The position numbers and the translations under genes are program-made. The notes beneath the pieces are model-generated. The model made no database searches. It was not told the DNA's origin and saw only the letters and a list, made by a program, of their open reading frames with translations. Source: Actinoplanes lobatus (GTDB taxonomy: Bacteria; Actinomycetota; Actinomycetes; Mycobacteriales; Micromonosporaceae). From it: 64,000 nucleotides of DNA. Shown here piece after piece: positions 24,676 through 34,402 of the stretch. The DNA lies in contig NZ_JACHNC010000001.1 of assembly GCF_014205215.1 (NCBI RefSeq), forward strand, positions 7,746,501 through 7,810,500, written 5' to 3'. Each line of letters opens with the position of its first letter. Within the stretch, counting starts at the first letter, position 1.

Positions 24676-25137
24676 CTAATGCAGGGCGTCCAGCGGGGCG
24701 ACGACAGCCCAGGCGCTGGACACCTCCTGGACGTCCACCGCGTCCACCTGGATCGACGAGCCGGGCGGTAGCGTGCCCAGTCCGTTCAAGATGGCGACGC
24801 CGTCACAGGGGAAAGTGAACTCGACGATCCTGGCGGCACCGTCCCCGCTGACGTTGAAGGTCGCATTGCCCGCTCCCACACAGGCTGCCTTCACCCCGTA
24901 CCCGATGCCGGCTTCCGGCTTCTTCCCGCCGTGGCTGCTGGTGGTGAAGGCGCCGTCGAACTCGTAGCGTGCGAGCTCACCCGGAACCGCCGGCGGAGGC
25001 GTCACCGGCGGTTCGGTACTCACCGCGACGGACGCGACCGGGGACGAGGGCGGCGACGAGGGCGCCTCATCGTGCTCAGCGCTACAGGCCTGGAGCGGCA
25101 CGGCCAGCAGGATCAACATGATCATTCCGATTCGCAC
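24676..25137 (-). CDS. Secreted lipoprotein, unknown function
   Basis: 153 aa. Signal peptide MRIGMIMLILLAVPLQAC with the lipobox VPLQAC (Cys18), a Pro/Ser/Thr-rich spacer of about 35 residues, then a small beta-rich domain: ELARYEFDGAFTTSS, AACVGAGNATFNVSGDGAARIVEFTFPCDG. Two further Cys residues may form a disulfide. The lipid anchor predicts a location on the outer side of the membrane. Confidence 0.75.
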   Translation of the reverse strand: MRIGMIMLILLAVPLQACSAEHDEAPSSPPSSPVASVAVSTEPPVTPPPAVPGELARYEFDGAFTTSSHGGKKPEAGIGYGVKAACVGAGNATFNVSGDGAARIVEFTFPCDGVAILNGLGTLPPGSSIQVDAVDVQEVSSAWAVVAPLDALH

Positions 25138-25382
25138 GCCATAATCATTTCAAACCCGTGCTCGCGTACGGGCACACAACGCGGCCACGACGAGCCGCGT
25201 AGTCGGCAGGCACCGAGATACCCCGAGGACCGGATCGCCCGCGAGCCCGGCACGCGACACCGCGGCATCGCCGAGCACATCCTGCCGCCGTCCGAGCACT
25301 TCGGCAGCTCAGCTTGTGATTCAACCCCTGCTGGCCGTCTGCCATGGATTCAGCGGATTCGGCGAGGGCTACTCTCCGGTGC

Positions 25383-26129
25383 ATGGTTACACGCGACACT
25401 CAGGATTCGAGTCAGGCGTGGCGGGATCTCGCTGCGGACTACGAACGTGCGCGTGCCCGGGAGGACTCGCTGGACAGGCTGGTGGAGTGGCCGGCCGAGC
25501 GCGAGGTTCTCGGTGACGTCACCGGGTGCTCGATTCTGGACCTGGGCTGCGGCAACGGTGGCAAGCTCGCCGAACTCGCCCGCGACGGTGCGGGCGCGTC
25601 GGTCGGTGTCGACGTCGGGGGAAACTTCCTCACCTCCCCGCCGCCGCGCGTCGAGTTGATCAGGGGTGACTTGTCCGATCCGGGGTCGTTGCCGGGTCTG
25701 AGCGGTCGTACGTTCGATCGGATCTTGTTCCTGCAGTCGTTCGGCTACGCGAAGGACCCGGTGCACACCCTGCGTGCCGCGAGGGCGATGCTGAACGAGG
25801 GCGGATTCATCCTGCTCACGAGAACTCAGCCGATCCGGTACGCCGTCGAACGTGCTGAACAGAACGGGACCACGCTGGGTGAGGAGTACTTCTCCAAGGT
25901 CGACTACACCTACCGCACCGGCTGGAACGAGCACATCGCACTGACGAAACGCACCTACACCATGTCCGACCTGCTGAATGCGTTCAGCGCAGCAGGACTG
26001 TGGATCGAGACCGCCGCCGAGCCACATCTCGACGAGGAAGCCGCTCGACGATACCCGCACAAGCAGGCGTGGATGAACAAGTATCTAGGCATCCTGATCT
26101 TCAAGTTGCGGCCGCTGACCTCGCATTGA
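25383..26129 (+). CDS. Class I SAM-dependent methyltransferase
   Basis: 248 aa starting at ATG 25383. Motif I is SILDLGCGNGGKLAELARDGAG, motif II region VGVDVGGNF, and a DRILFLQSFGYAKDP segment takes the post-II place. The later part (ARAMLNEGGFILLTRTQPIRYAVERAEQN) is normal for this fold. Substrate unknown; the large internal insertion with EEYFSKVDYTYRTGWNEH suggests a substrate-binding cap. No neighbour links to a pathway. Confidence 0.85.
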   Translation: MVTRDTQDSSQAWRDLAADYERARAREDSLDRLVEWPAEREVLGDVTGCSILDLGCGNGGKLAELARDGAGASVGVDVGGNFLTSPPPRVELIRGDLSDPGSLPGLSGRTFDRILFLQSFGYAKDPVHTLRAARAMLNEGGFILLTRTQPIRYAVERAEQNGTTLGEEYFSKVDYTYRTGWNEHIALTKRTYTMSDLLNAFSAAGLWIETAAEPHLDEEAARRYPHKQAWMNKYLGILIFKLRPLTSH

Positions 26130-26167
26130 AACGACCTCGACGGCGGGCCCGTGTCCGTTACTGACTA

Positions 26168-27371
26168 ATGGTCGCTGTTGGGGCCATGGCGGACCAGGCG
26201 ACGGCTATCGATGGACCGGCAGATTTCGGAAGCGGTTCTACCGGTACATGACCCGGCGGGCGGACACGTTGTTCGAGCTGACCGACGCCCTGTTGTACGC
26301 CGACGGGCCGGCCAAGACCCTGGTCGGGTTGTCGCTGGTCCCGGAACATCGGCGTGGGCACGGCGCCCGGTACGACACGCTCAACCAGGGCCGCCTCGAC
26401 GTGGAGGCGCTGCGCCGTGACCTGGGCAGGCTGCCGCTGCCGCGGGCCGTGGATGGCCGGTTGATGCTGGCCGTCGACGTGTCGCCGTGGCTGCGCCCGG
26501 ACGCCGACACCAGCCCGGACCGCTCGTTCTGTCACACCTACGGCCGGGGCAAGGACGAACACCGGATGACCCGGGCTGGCCGTACTCGTTCATCGCCGCT
26601 CTGGAACCCGGCCGCACCTCGTGGACTGCCCTGCTCGACGCCGGCCGCGGACCTGACCGCCCTCACCTGCACGCAGATCCGCGGGCTCGTCGGCCGGTTG
26701 GTCGCCGCCGGGCGGTGGCAGCCCGGCGAACCCGACATCCTGATCGTGCTCGACGCCGGCTACGAAGCCCCGCGCATCGCCTGGCTGCTCCGTGATCTGC
26801 CGGTGGAGATCCTGGGCCGGATGCGCTCGGACCGGGTCCTGCGCCGGGCGACCCTACCCAGCCGGGGCGAACCGAAACCGGTCTTGCTGTCGTGGTCCAA
26901 AACCGACGCCACCCCAGCGGATGTCGACCGCTGCTGGCAGGTGTTCCGGCGCGGATTCGACATCGAGCACACGTTCAGAATGATCAAGCAGAACCTTGGC
27001 TGGACCGTCCTGCAGCTACGGGACCCGGCCGCGCCCGACCGGTGGACCTGGCTCATCCTGGCCGCGCACACCCAGCTGCGCCTGGCGCGGCCCCTCGCCC
27101 CAGACCTGCGCCGCCCCTGGGAGCGCCCGGGCCCGGCCGAGCGATTGACTCCGGCCCGGATCCGGCGGGGTTTCGGTACCTCCGCGCGACCAGCTGCACG
27201 CCAGCGCGTGCACCGAAACCCAGCCGACCCGGCCCCGGGCGCCCACCCGGCTCCCGCAACCGGCACACGGCCACCCGCCACGACGTCGGACTCATCCTCG
27301 TCACCGGCCAAGCCCACCAACGACCGGCCCACCACGAGAAGGGCACCAGGCCCCGCCGCACGGGTTAAATC
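26168..27371 (+). pseudogene. Decayed transposase gene
   Basis: The reading frame is broken several times. The start MVAVGAMADQATAIDGP (26168) shifts frame near 26230 into FRKRFYRYMTRRADTLFELTDALLYADGP. It then leaves frame near 26575 (PGWPYSFIAALEPGRTSW in another frame), returns at about 26650 (ADLTALTCTQIRGLVGRLVAAG ... DAGYEAPRIAWLL), and shifts again near 27170 (APKPSRPGPGRPPGSRNRH). A gap after GRMRSDRVLRRATLP joins it to a distal DVDRCWQVFRRGFDIEHTF, so an internal piece is also missing. The motifs match an actinobacterial transposase family with a DDE-like core. No flanking inverted repeats or target duplication were found. Confidence 0.85.
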
Positions 27372-27597
27372 ACAAGCTCAAGCAGCACACGGCTCGGCTG
27401 ATCGACAGCGACGCCGATGCCGCCGAGTGGCTGCGATCCGGCGGCCCGGCCAGGGGCCCGGCTCGATCAGGTGACAACAGCTCAAGCCACAACCCCACCA
27501 CCCGGCTGCCAGGTCCGACCGACTCAGCCGACCGACAACTCAAGCCACCCAGGGCTCAGCTGCCCGGCTGCCAGATCCGACATGCTCGACGCCCGGC

Positions 27598-28101
27598 CTA
27601 CGGCGCCTCGATCAGGTCGGGGAACCGCAGCGCCTCCCAGAATTGCTCGGCGGGCCACCCGACGGCATGCCGGCTGGCCAGCCACAGCGTGCCGGCGAGC
27701 CCGTGCGTCCCGATGACCAGAGTGCCCCCGGCCGCGGCGTGCCTGTCCACAGCGGCGGCGAAGCGGCCCACTACCTGGTCCCGCGGCTCCCATCCCTCGT
27801 GGTCGGCCCCGTTCAGGTAGGCGCGGGCGGCCGCCCGGTAAACGTCACCACCGGTCCACGCCGGCGGGCGGCGCACCTCGGCGAATCCGGAATCGACAGC
27901 CACCCTCGTATCTCCCGCGATCTGAGCGAGTGTCTCCATCGCCTTGGGCTCCGGGCTGGAAACGAACCGCGCCCCCGGCTGGATCAGCAGCGCCAGTTCA
28001 CGGGCGGCCGCCCGGCCCGCCGCGCTCAACCGCCACAGCTCCGCCGGAACGCCCGGGTCGATCTCCGGCATCGCGTGCCGGACGAGCAGAATCCGGCTCA
28101 C
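27598..28101 (-). CDS. Histidine phosphatase-family protein
   Basis: 167 aa. RILLVRHAMPEID at the N-terminus gives the catalytic RHG/RHA motif (RHA here), and IGTHGLAGTLW is the second-His segment. FVSSPEPKAMETLAQIAGDT and AEVRRPP are the usual intervening pieces. It acts on phosphorylated substrates; phosphoglycerate mutase-type activity cannot be excluded. The GTG start overlaps the stop of the upstream membrane gene by 4 bases, so translation is coupled. Confidence 0.85.
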   Translation of the reverse strand: MSRILLVRHAMPEIDPGVPAELWRLSAAGRAAARELALLIQPGARFVSSPEPKAMETLAQIAGDTRVAVDSGFAEVRRPPAWTGGDVYRAAARAYLNGADHEGWEPRDQVVGRFAAAVDRHAAAGGTLVIGTHGLAGTLWLASRHAVGWPAEQFWEALRFPDLIEAP

Positions 28102-29111
28102 CGGCTCGGCATCCGATCCGGGGCGGTGAGCGGGCGGTCGGAGGCGAAAGCCCGCAAGATGCGGCCGAGGATCAGGCCGATCGGGATCGCCACCAGGATG
28201 AGTACGACGTCCTCGTCGGCGGCGTCGGCCGGCGGGTTGGCGGCGAGCGCGGTGAACGGCGCTCCGGTCCGCAGCACGATGGTCGCCAGTGTGAGCGGCA
28301 GCCACAACACCGGCAGCACGAGCGCGGCGATCACCGCCACCGGCGTGTGGTCGTTCCGGCGGAGAGCGATCGCGACGACGATCACCACGAGCAGCACCGT
28401 GAAGGCATAGGCCCCGATCACACGCCCCGCCGAGGGCTGCGGGGAGACGTATCGAAGCAACCACGGCGCCGCCGTGAGGAGAACACCGACCGCGACCCGG
28501 GTCAGGCTCACGACGGGGGCAGCGCGCACGGCGGCGGCGACCGCGACCGATGCCAGCAGGGACCCGACCGCAGCGCTGCCCAGGTGGAGGGCCACCTCGG
28601 TGTCGGTCGGCGACTCGGTGATCGTCACCAACCCGGACGCGACCGCCGCGACGGTCGCCGTGGTGAGCAGCGTCCCCGGGCGGGACACACGGGAGAACGC
28701 GCGTACGGCGGCGGAGCCGGCGAGGATCGCCACCACCGCACCGATCGCGAGCCGCATCGTGCCGGAGTCCTGATCGATCCGGTCGAGGCCGAGGTCGGCG
28801 CCCAGCCACAGCAGTCCCCCGGCCGATACGGCGCGGGTCGCCCTGCGGTCGCCGCGGGCGTACACGATCGCCATCAGGATCAGGGCGATCAGCGCGCCCC
28901 AGCGCAGTTCGCGGGCCCAGTAGGTGTTGTTCTCACCGTAGGCGGCCGGGCCCTCCGGCTCGCTCAACGGCTGCAGGATGGTCACACCGACCGCCCACAT
29001 CGCAGCCGAAACGGCCGCGAGCGACAGCAGCACGACCTGTTTCGCCACGGTCCGCCACCCGACAGGTCCGGTGGCGGCATCAGCGACGGTGAGACGATCC
29101 CGGAGTCCCAT
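28098..29111 (-). CDS. Membrane protein, unknown function
   Basis: 337 aa with about eight hydrophobic segments (VVLLSLAAVSAAMWAVGVTIL, WGALIALILMAIVYA, AIGAVVAILAGSAAV, LLTTATVAAVASGLV, LLASVAVAAAV, AYAFTVLLVVIVVAIAL, VAVIAALVLPVLWLPLTLATIVL, VVLILVAIPIGLILGRIL). No transporter signature. It overlaps the histidine phosphatase gene downstream (4 bases) and shares its promoter. Immediately upstream (29112 onwards) is a tandem-repeat array that belongs to the DUF4132 gene. Confidence 0.7.
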   Translation of the reverse strand: MGLRDRLTVADAATGPVGWRTVAKQVVLLSLAAVSAAMWAVGVTILQPLSEPEGPAAYGENNTYWARELRWGALIALILMAIVYARGDRRATRAVSAGGLLWLGADLGLDRIDQDSGTMRLAIGAVVAILAGSAAVRAFSRVSRPGTLLTTATVAAVASGLVTITESPTDTEVALHLGSAAVGSLLASVAVAAAVRAAPVVSLTRVAVGVLLTAAPWLLRYVSPQPSAGRVIGAYAFTVLLVVIVVAIALRRNDHTPVAVIAALVLPVLWLPLTLATIVLRTGAPFTALAANPPADAADEDVVLILVAIPIGLILGRILRAFASDRPLTAPDRMPSR

Positions 29112-29144
29112 GGCGGCACACGCTACCGAAGTTCAAGATCGGCA

Positions 29145-29268
29145 ACGACCCACGACCGCCATGGGCGCCGGCTGTCAGGCGTGGTGACGACCCACGACCG
29201 CCATGGGCGCCGGCTGTCAGGCGTGGTGACGACCCACGACCGCCATGGGCGCCGGCTGTCAGGTGGTG
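29145..29268. repeat. 42-bp tandem repeat ending at a stop codon
   Basis: Units begin at 29145, 29187 and 29229, exactly 42 bp apart; the third has a 2-bp deletion. The stop codon of the DUF4132 gene (29261-29259, minus strand) lies in the third unit, so in gene orientation the array runs outward from the gene's 3' end. The unit core is CCGCCATGGGCGCCGGCTG, rich in self-complementary GC. Confidence 0.92.
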
Positions 29269-32200
29269 ACGTCGGTCAGGTCGCGCAGCACCTCCGAGGC
29301 AAGGACCGGGTCCAGGCCGGCCAGTGGCAGTGTCTGCTCGCCGGTGAGGTTCCATCGACTGGCGCTGCCGTCGTGCAGGTAGACCGCGACCAGTTTCTGT
29401 TCGGCGTCGTAGCCGACCTGGCCGACGATGCCCGGGTCGAGGTCGACGGACAGGATCTGCCCCGGCCCGGCCGTCAGGTCGAAGCCGCGCTGGATTCCGG
29501 CGTTCGCCGCCTCCTGCCGGATCCAGCCACGCCGGTCCAACATGATCACCTTGGTGGTCGGCACGGTCACGCCTTCGAACCGCTCCAGCCGCCCGGTGGC
29601 CGCCTCCTGCTCGGTGAGCGTGTACACCGGCCGCCCGAGCTGGGGGAACGGCTGCATGATCTCGTAGTCGGCGAACACCTCCGCCCATCGGGACGTGCCC
29701 ACGCCCAACTGGACCGGATGAGCGATGCCGACCACGTCGTCGTCGCCCAGGTCGACGGGTTCGTCGTCGACGTCGGCGAGGCTGCGGTCCTCGGCGATCC
29801 GCAGTGCACCGACCACGGCGCCGTCGCCGGCGAAGCGGGCCCAGACGAGCCGCCGGCCGATGTGCCACATCAGCGGGTGCTCGGCGAACAGCCGACGGAA
29901 CTCCGCACCGGTCCAGCGCCGCCCGGTGACCATGGCCTGTTCCAGCCGCTTGACCTGCTCGGTGGAGATCTTGCGGACGTCCCGTTTCAGGGCGGAGAAC
30001 CGCCGGTAGGCCGCCTCGGCGAGCTCCTCGTCGTCCCGTGCCCCCGGTTTGGGCAGCGCCTTGAGCCGCTTGCCGTCCGCGTCGGCCACGAGCGGCCGCA
30101 ACTGCTCGTCGAACCCGACCACGAACTGCCGCGGACCGTAGTCCAGCCGAAGCCGGCCGTCGGCGTCCAGCCCGAAGTCGGGGACCAGCCGGTCGGCCAG
30201 CTGCTCGGCGCTGAGCCCGAGCGCCTCGGCGACCTCGGCGATCCGGGCGGTCGCGGCTTCGCGCAACGGTCTGGACTTGGCCTTCTGGGAGATCCGGTGC
30301 ACCTGCATGAGCGCCTCGTCGGTGCCGATGCCGACGAGGACGGACAGCCCGGAGACCGCGGCGGCGCTGCGGCCCTCGGTGGGCCAGACCATGATCAGTG
30401 GGGTGAGCCGCCGGGCGGTCTCGTCGTCGCCGGTCAGGGCGACCGCGTCGTACACCCAGCCGTCCTTGGCGACGCCTCCGGCGGCCTGCCACAGCTCGAA
30501 CAGCGCCCACCCGAACTCGGCCAGATCGTTCGGTTCGACGGCCTCGCGGACCGGTTCGAGACCCGCGTACGGGTCGTCGGACCGGGAGATCATCAGGATG
30601 AGAAGGAGGTTGGCGACAGCCTCGACGGGTAGCGCCCCGGACCCGTCACGCAGCCGAACCGGCGGCAGCACGCCGGGCGCCGCCCACTCCGGCGGTGCCG
30701 GCATCCGGCCGGGAAGAGCCATCAGCGGGTCGGCGACGAACAGTGCCTCCACCCCGGCGGCGGCCTCCTGGCCGTAGCCGGCGGCGGCCGCCCGGATCTG
30801 CTCGGTGTGACCGTGGTCGTGCAGCAGGAGAAGGGCGCGCTCGGCCTGCCGGCGGGCCGTGCCGGCCCGGCCCAGAGCCGCCGGGATCAGCGCACGGGCG
30901 GCCGCCGCGGGATGCCGCGCCAGCCACCGCTGGGCGAGGCTGCGCACCGACTTGAGCCGCGCCGACCAGTCGGCCATCAGTGTCGCCACCTCAAGCGACG
31001 TGAACGGCATGAGCAACGGGCCGTAGTCGGCGGGTGTCGCCCGGGCCAGGGTCAGCACCGTCGGGAGCGCGTCGGTGCCGAGTCGTGCCGCGGTGGCCCT
31101 GAGCCACCGGGGCGTGCTGTAGTCGGTGCGCGGCCGCCATCGGGGGAGTGTCTGGCGAGCGATCTCCTCAGGGCCGCGGGTGAACAGGTTGCTGGGAGCG
31201 TCGTCCCACCGGCCGACACCGTTGATCACCGACTCCGCCACGGCGAGCCAGTCGGTAGCGGGTTCCTCGTGGTAGTACACGTAGGTATCCGCCCACTCCT
31301 GCCGCTCGCCCGGAAGCCAGCTCAGCGCGGGCGCGTCGGCGCAGGTCAGCCCGGCGACCACCGGCGGCTTCACGGCCTTCTTACGGTTCCGCCAGGGCGG
31401 GTCGGCCAGCACCGGCGGCACCGCGGACAGTGGAGCGGCCGCCACCTTGCCCCAGGCCTCCACGATGGCCCGCACCCGCCCGGCGGCCACCGGGCCGAGC
31501 AGCGGCATCACCTGATCGGCGAGGTCGGGATACCGGCCCACGTGCGAGCGCAGCAACTCGTCGTCCTCCTCGGCGAGGATCCGCAAGGCCCGGACGGGGA
31601 ACCGCTCGGCCGCCTCCAGCAGAGCCGCCCGGACAGGTCGTGAACCGGAACGGGCCAGCAGGCCGCGCATGACGTCATCGCCCGGCAACGCCGCCAGCAC
31701 GGAGAGAACACGCTGTTCGGCGCCACGGCCGGCGTAGCGCGGGAATCCCCGGTCGACCCAGTAGAACAGGGTCGGTGCGACGGCCACACCGACGCCGTCG
31801 ACAAGGGCGAGCACGAGTTCCCTGTCCACGTCCAGGTCCGGGAGACCGAACTGGCTGGCAAGCTGGGCCGCCTGCTCCGGTGTCCGCGCCGCGTAGAGCA
31901 GCATCCCGCAGCGAGGGCGGTCGTCGGCGTTCAGCGCGTCGGTCACGTCCTCCTCCACCCAGTCCGGCCGCGGGACCAGCACCGAGCAGGCGGCCCGGGC
32001 GAACAGGAACCCGGAGCGGAAGGTCGCCAGCGCGGCGACGACCTGGTCGAACTCGGGCTGCGGCGCGCAGGCGAGCGCCGCTCGGACCCGCAACAGCACC
32101 GCCGGGCCGGGCGGCTCGTCGTCGAGAGGGGCGGTCTGCGGGCGGCGCCGGATCCCGGGATCGGCCGTGGGGGCATGCCGCCACGCGAGTGGCAGCCTGT

Positions 32201-32582
32201 CGTCGATGATCAGCAGCGATGCCATCTCGACCGCCGCGAGTGCCGCGAACCGGAGCCCGTGCTCGCTGATCCACACGTCGGCCAGCGCGGCCTCGTCGGC
32301 GGCGTCTCGCGCCGCGATCGCCGCGACGGCGGCGGCCCCGACCGGGACGGCCGCCCCGGCCAGCCACTCCGCTGCCGCCGCCCGGAAGGCCTCCGGTGTG
32401 GAGGGGGCGGCGAGGACCTGGCTCACCCGGTGCTGTCGCTCGGCGAGCATCCTGTCGACCCGGGTGCGCGCCTGCGGATCGGCCACGAACGGCCGCACCC
32501 GGGCGCCGCCGCGACGCGGATGCAGGTGCTCCAGCCAGGCGTCCGGCAGGATGAGACTGTCCTCTGTTCCCGTGTTCTCCAC
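29259..32582 (-). CDS. DUF4132-like giant protein
   Basis: About 1107 aa with GTG start at 32582 (ENTGTEDSLILPDAWLEHL); a longer start at 32651 is open but has no ribosome-binding site. Almost the whole chain is Leu/Ala-rich helical repeat (ALLEAAERFPVRALRILAEEDDE). The C-terminal part (LFAEHPLMWHIGRRLVWARF, DLGDDDVVGIAHPVQLG, EVFADYEIMQPFPQLGRPVYTL, FEGVTVPTTKVIMLDRRGW) matches the DUF4132 module as I remember it, and resembles the conserved half of MolR-like proteins. Function unknown. Divergent from the gene at 32682. The gene ends in the tandem-repeat array 29145-29268. Confidence 0.8.
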   Translation of the reverse strand: MENTGTEDSLILPDAWLEHLHPRRGGARVRPFVADPQARTRVDRMLAERQHRVSQVLAAPSTPEAFRAAAAEWLAGAAVPVGAAAVAAIAARDAADEAALADVWISEHGLRFAALAAVEMASLLIIDDRLPLAWRHAPTADPGIRRRPQTAPLDDEPPGPAVLLRVRAALACAPQPEFDQVVAALATFRSGFLFARAACSVLVPRPDWVEEDVTDALNADDRPRCGMLLYAARTPEQAAQLASQFGLPDLDVDRELVLALVDGVGVAVAPTLFYWVDRGFPRYAGRGAEQRVLSVLAALPGDDVMRGLLARSGSRPVRAALLEAAERFPVRALRILAEEDDELLRSHVGRYPDLADQVMPLLGPVAAGRVRAIVEAWGKVAAAPLSAVPPVLADPPWRNRKKAVKPPVVAGLTCADAPALSWLPGERQEWADTYVYYHEEPATDWLAVAESVINGVGRWDDAPSNLFTRGPEEIARQTLPRWRPRTDYSTPRWLRATAARLGTDALPTVLTLARATPADYGPLLMPFTSLEVATLMADWSARLKSVRSLAQRWLARHPAAAARALIPAALGRAGTARRQAERALLLLHDHGHTEQIRAAAAGYGQEAAAGVEALFVADPLMALPGRMPAPPEWAAPGVLPPVRLRDGSGALPVEAVANLLLILMISRSDDPYAGLEPVREAVEPNDLAEFGWALFELWQAAGGVAKDGWVYDAVALTGDDETARRLTPLIMVWPTEGRSAAAVSGLSVLVGIGTDEALMQVHRISQKAKSRPLREAATARIAEVAEALGLSAEQLADRLVPDFGLDADGRLRLDYGPRQFVVGFDEQLRPLVADADGKRLKALPKPGARDDEELAEAAYRRFSALKRDVRKISTEQVKRLEQAMVTGRRWTGAEFRRLFAEHPLMWHIGRRLVWARFAGDGAVVGALRIAEDRSLADVDDEPVDLGDDDVVGIAHPVQLGVGTSRWAEVFADYEIMQPFPQLGRPVYTLTEQEAATGRLERFEGVTVPTTKVIMLDRRGWIRQEAANAGIQRGFDLTAGPGQILSVDLDPGIVGQVGYDAEQKLVAVYLHDGSASRWNLTGEQTLPLAGLDPVLASEVLRDLTDVTT

Positions 32583-32681
32583 GCCGCGCAACCTACCGCC
32601 GGGGTACGACAGAATCGCCGGCGCGGCACAGGGAGTACTCCGGGCTGACACACACGCTCGGATGAGTCATGATCATCCGCC

Positions 32682-33686
32682 ATGGGGTTCTGGGGAAGTT
32701 ACGTCATCCATCGCGGCGAGGCCCTGGTGTGGGATCTGCTGCCCGAGGTGCCGGAGCTGCGCGACGGTGACCTGGAGTACGACCAGGTTTCCGGTGGATG
32801 GCAGGTCACCCGGATCTGGGCCTCGTCCGGCGACCTGCCGGACACGTTCCTCACCGACCTGCGTGACGCGACCGGGGCTCCGGTGCTGGCCGCCGACATC
32901 CTCGACAGTTCCGCCGCCTACGTGCACGCGGTCGGTGTGGGGACGCCGTTCTGGGACACGTGGCTGGACATCGACGCCGCGGTCGCCTACTCCGCGCTGC
33001 CGTCCTCGCCGTTCGACGAGGACGGAAACCATCTGGGTGACGACTGGGTGGATCCGAAGTACGAAGCCGAGGCGGCCGCCACCAGGCAGCGCATGCTCGC
33101 CGAGACGCTGAGCGGCGCCGCCGCCGCGGCCGCCGCGGTGGCTTGGGCGCGTGAGGCCGGCCTGAGCCCGGCACCGGTCGCTGCGGTGGAGGCGGTGCTG
33201 GCCACGACCGGGACATTCGTCGAGGACCAGTTCTTCACGGTGCTCAACCGGCTCGGCGTCGACACGTTCGCGGTACCGGCCCGGCCCACGGTCGCTGAGC
33301 TGCTGAGCGGGCTGATCGGCCACCGGCTGGAGGGCGTCGACGTCGTCGCGCACCAGCCGGTACGCGGCGAACACCTGAGCCATGCCGCAGCGCCTGACCT
33401 GCTCTGGCGCTTCGGTGACCACCCGCTCCTGATCTCGTGCGGGTGCCGCCACGAGGTGGAGTTACGGTCAGTGACCGTTTCGCCGGGTCAGGGGTCCGCG
33501 TACGATCCGGCGGAGGCGTTCGTGGGCGCCCGGCTGAGCGGTGCCGCCCCCCTGTTCGGGAAGTATGCGCAGGCGGAGGGTGCGGTGCTGCGGTTCGGCG
33601 AAGGCGACCTCGTCATCCGCTCCGCGGGCGGCGACTGGGCCGCGACGCTGGACGACGGCGTTCACCCTCGCCGCTGGTTGTCTTGA
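32682..33686 (+). CDS. Hypothetical protein of a recurrent actinobacterial family
   Basis: 334 aa. It begins MGFWGSYVIHRGEALVWDLLPEVPEL; proteins starting MGFWG(T/S)(F/Y)V are common in actinobacteria and are annotated hypothetical. A central helical stretch (AAAAAAAVAWAREAG) separates an N-terminal domain from a C-terminal beta-rich half (DPAEAFVGARLSG ... EGDLVIRSAGGDW). SGDLPDTFLTDLRDATG and PVLAADILDSSAAYVHAVG are well-formed core segments. It shares a 99-bp divergent promoter region with the DUF4132 gene. Confidence 0.68.
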   Translation: MGFWGSYVIHRGEALVWDLLPEVPELRDGDLEYDQVSGGWQVTRIWASSGDLPDTFLTDLRDATGAPVLAADILDSSAAYVHAVGVGTPFWDTWLDIDAAVAYSALPSSPFDEDGNHLGDDWVDPKYEAEAAATRQRMLAETLSGAAAAAAAVAWAREAGLSPAPVAAVEAVLATTGTFVEDQFFTVLNRLGVDTFAVPARPTVAELLSGLIGHRLEGVDVVAHQPVRGEHLSHAAAPDLLWRFGDHPLLISCGCRHEVELRSVTVSPGQGSAYDPAEAFVGARLSGAAPLFGKYAQAEGAVLRFGEGDLVIRSAGGDWAATLDDGVHPRRWLS

Positions 33687-33754
33687 CCGTTGCCGAGCGC
33701 ATGTCGGCGCGGGTGAGCCGGCGTGATCTCGAAGTAGGGAGACAGGCAGACCTG

Positions 33755-34402
33755 TCAGCGGGTGAAGAGGGCCTGCCAGCGGGTCGGCAGGGTGGTTCCG
33801 GCGACATCCACCTGGGTGATCGAGATCGGCCTCAACCCGCCGGTCGCGAAACCGTCGACCTCGGCCCGGGTGAGCGGCCACGGCGGCCCGGACCCGTCAC
33901 TGTCCACCCGGGTGGTGGCCGCCGCGAGCACGACCAGCAGCCCGCCGGGCGCCACGAACGTGCCGGCCACGGCGATCGCGCGGGCTCGGACAGCGGCCGG
34001 CAGGGCCTGTACGTTGTTGCTCTCCAGCACCAGGTCGAAGCCGTGCCGCCACTGGGTGGGCGGATCGAGCAGGTCCGCCACGACATAGTCGACCGGGCTC
34101 GACGGATGCCGGGCACGGGCCAGGTCGATGGCGGTGGCCGAGATGTCGAAAGCGGTCACCGCATACCCGAGCGCGGCCAGATACTCCGAGTCCCGGCCGG
34201 GACCGCAGCCGACGACCAGCGCCCGGCGGCCGTCCCCGGCGGGCAGGTCCAGCGCCCGCAGATGGGCGCTGGGTGCGGCGACGTCCCAGGGCACTTCGGC
34301 TCGCCCGTCGCGCGCTTGGGCGTACAGATGCTCGAACCAGCCGGTGGGATCACCCACCGCGAGGGAGGCCGCGGCCAGGCGCCGGACGTCGGCGGCGGTC
34401 AT
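33755..34402 (-). CDS. Class I SAM-dependent methyltransferase
   Basis: 215 aa. Motif I RRALVVGCGPGRDSEYLAALGYAVTAFDIS, then AIDLARARHPSSPVDYVVADLLDPP and LVLESNNVQAL. The layout resembles the thiopurine methyltransferase-like group of class I enzymes. Its ATG overlaps the stop of the upstream peptide deformylase gene (4 bases). Substrate unknown. Confidence 0.85.
   Translation of the reverse strand: MTAADVRRLAAASLAVGDPTGWFEHLYAQARDGRAEVPWDVAAPSAHLRALDLPAGDGRRALVVGCGPGRDSEYLAALGYAVTAFDISATAIDLARARHPSSPVDYVVADLLDPPTQWRHGFDLVLESNNVQALPAAVRARAIAVAGTFVAPGGLLVVLAAATTRVDSDGSGPPWPLTRAEVDGFATGGLRPISITQVDVAGTTLPTRWQALFTR

Noticed and set aside
27372..27597. Continuation of the transposase or another short gene
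   Set aside because: Frames read through without motif, and codon bias is lost; only HKLKQHTARLIDS looks protein-like. Kept as noncoding.
29930..30632. Long plus-strand frame opposite the DUF4132 gene
   Set aside because: Arg/Gly/Asp-rich shadow translation; the minus frame has normal helical composition and the DUF4132 region.
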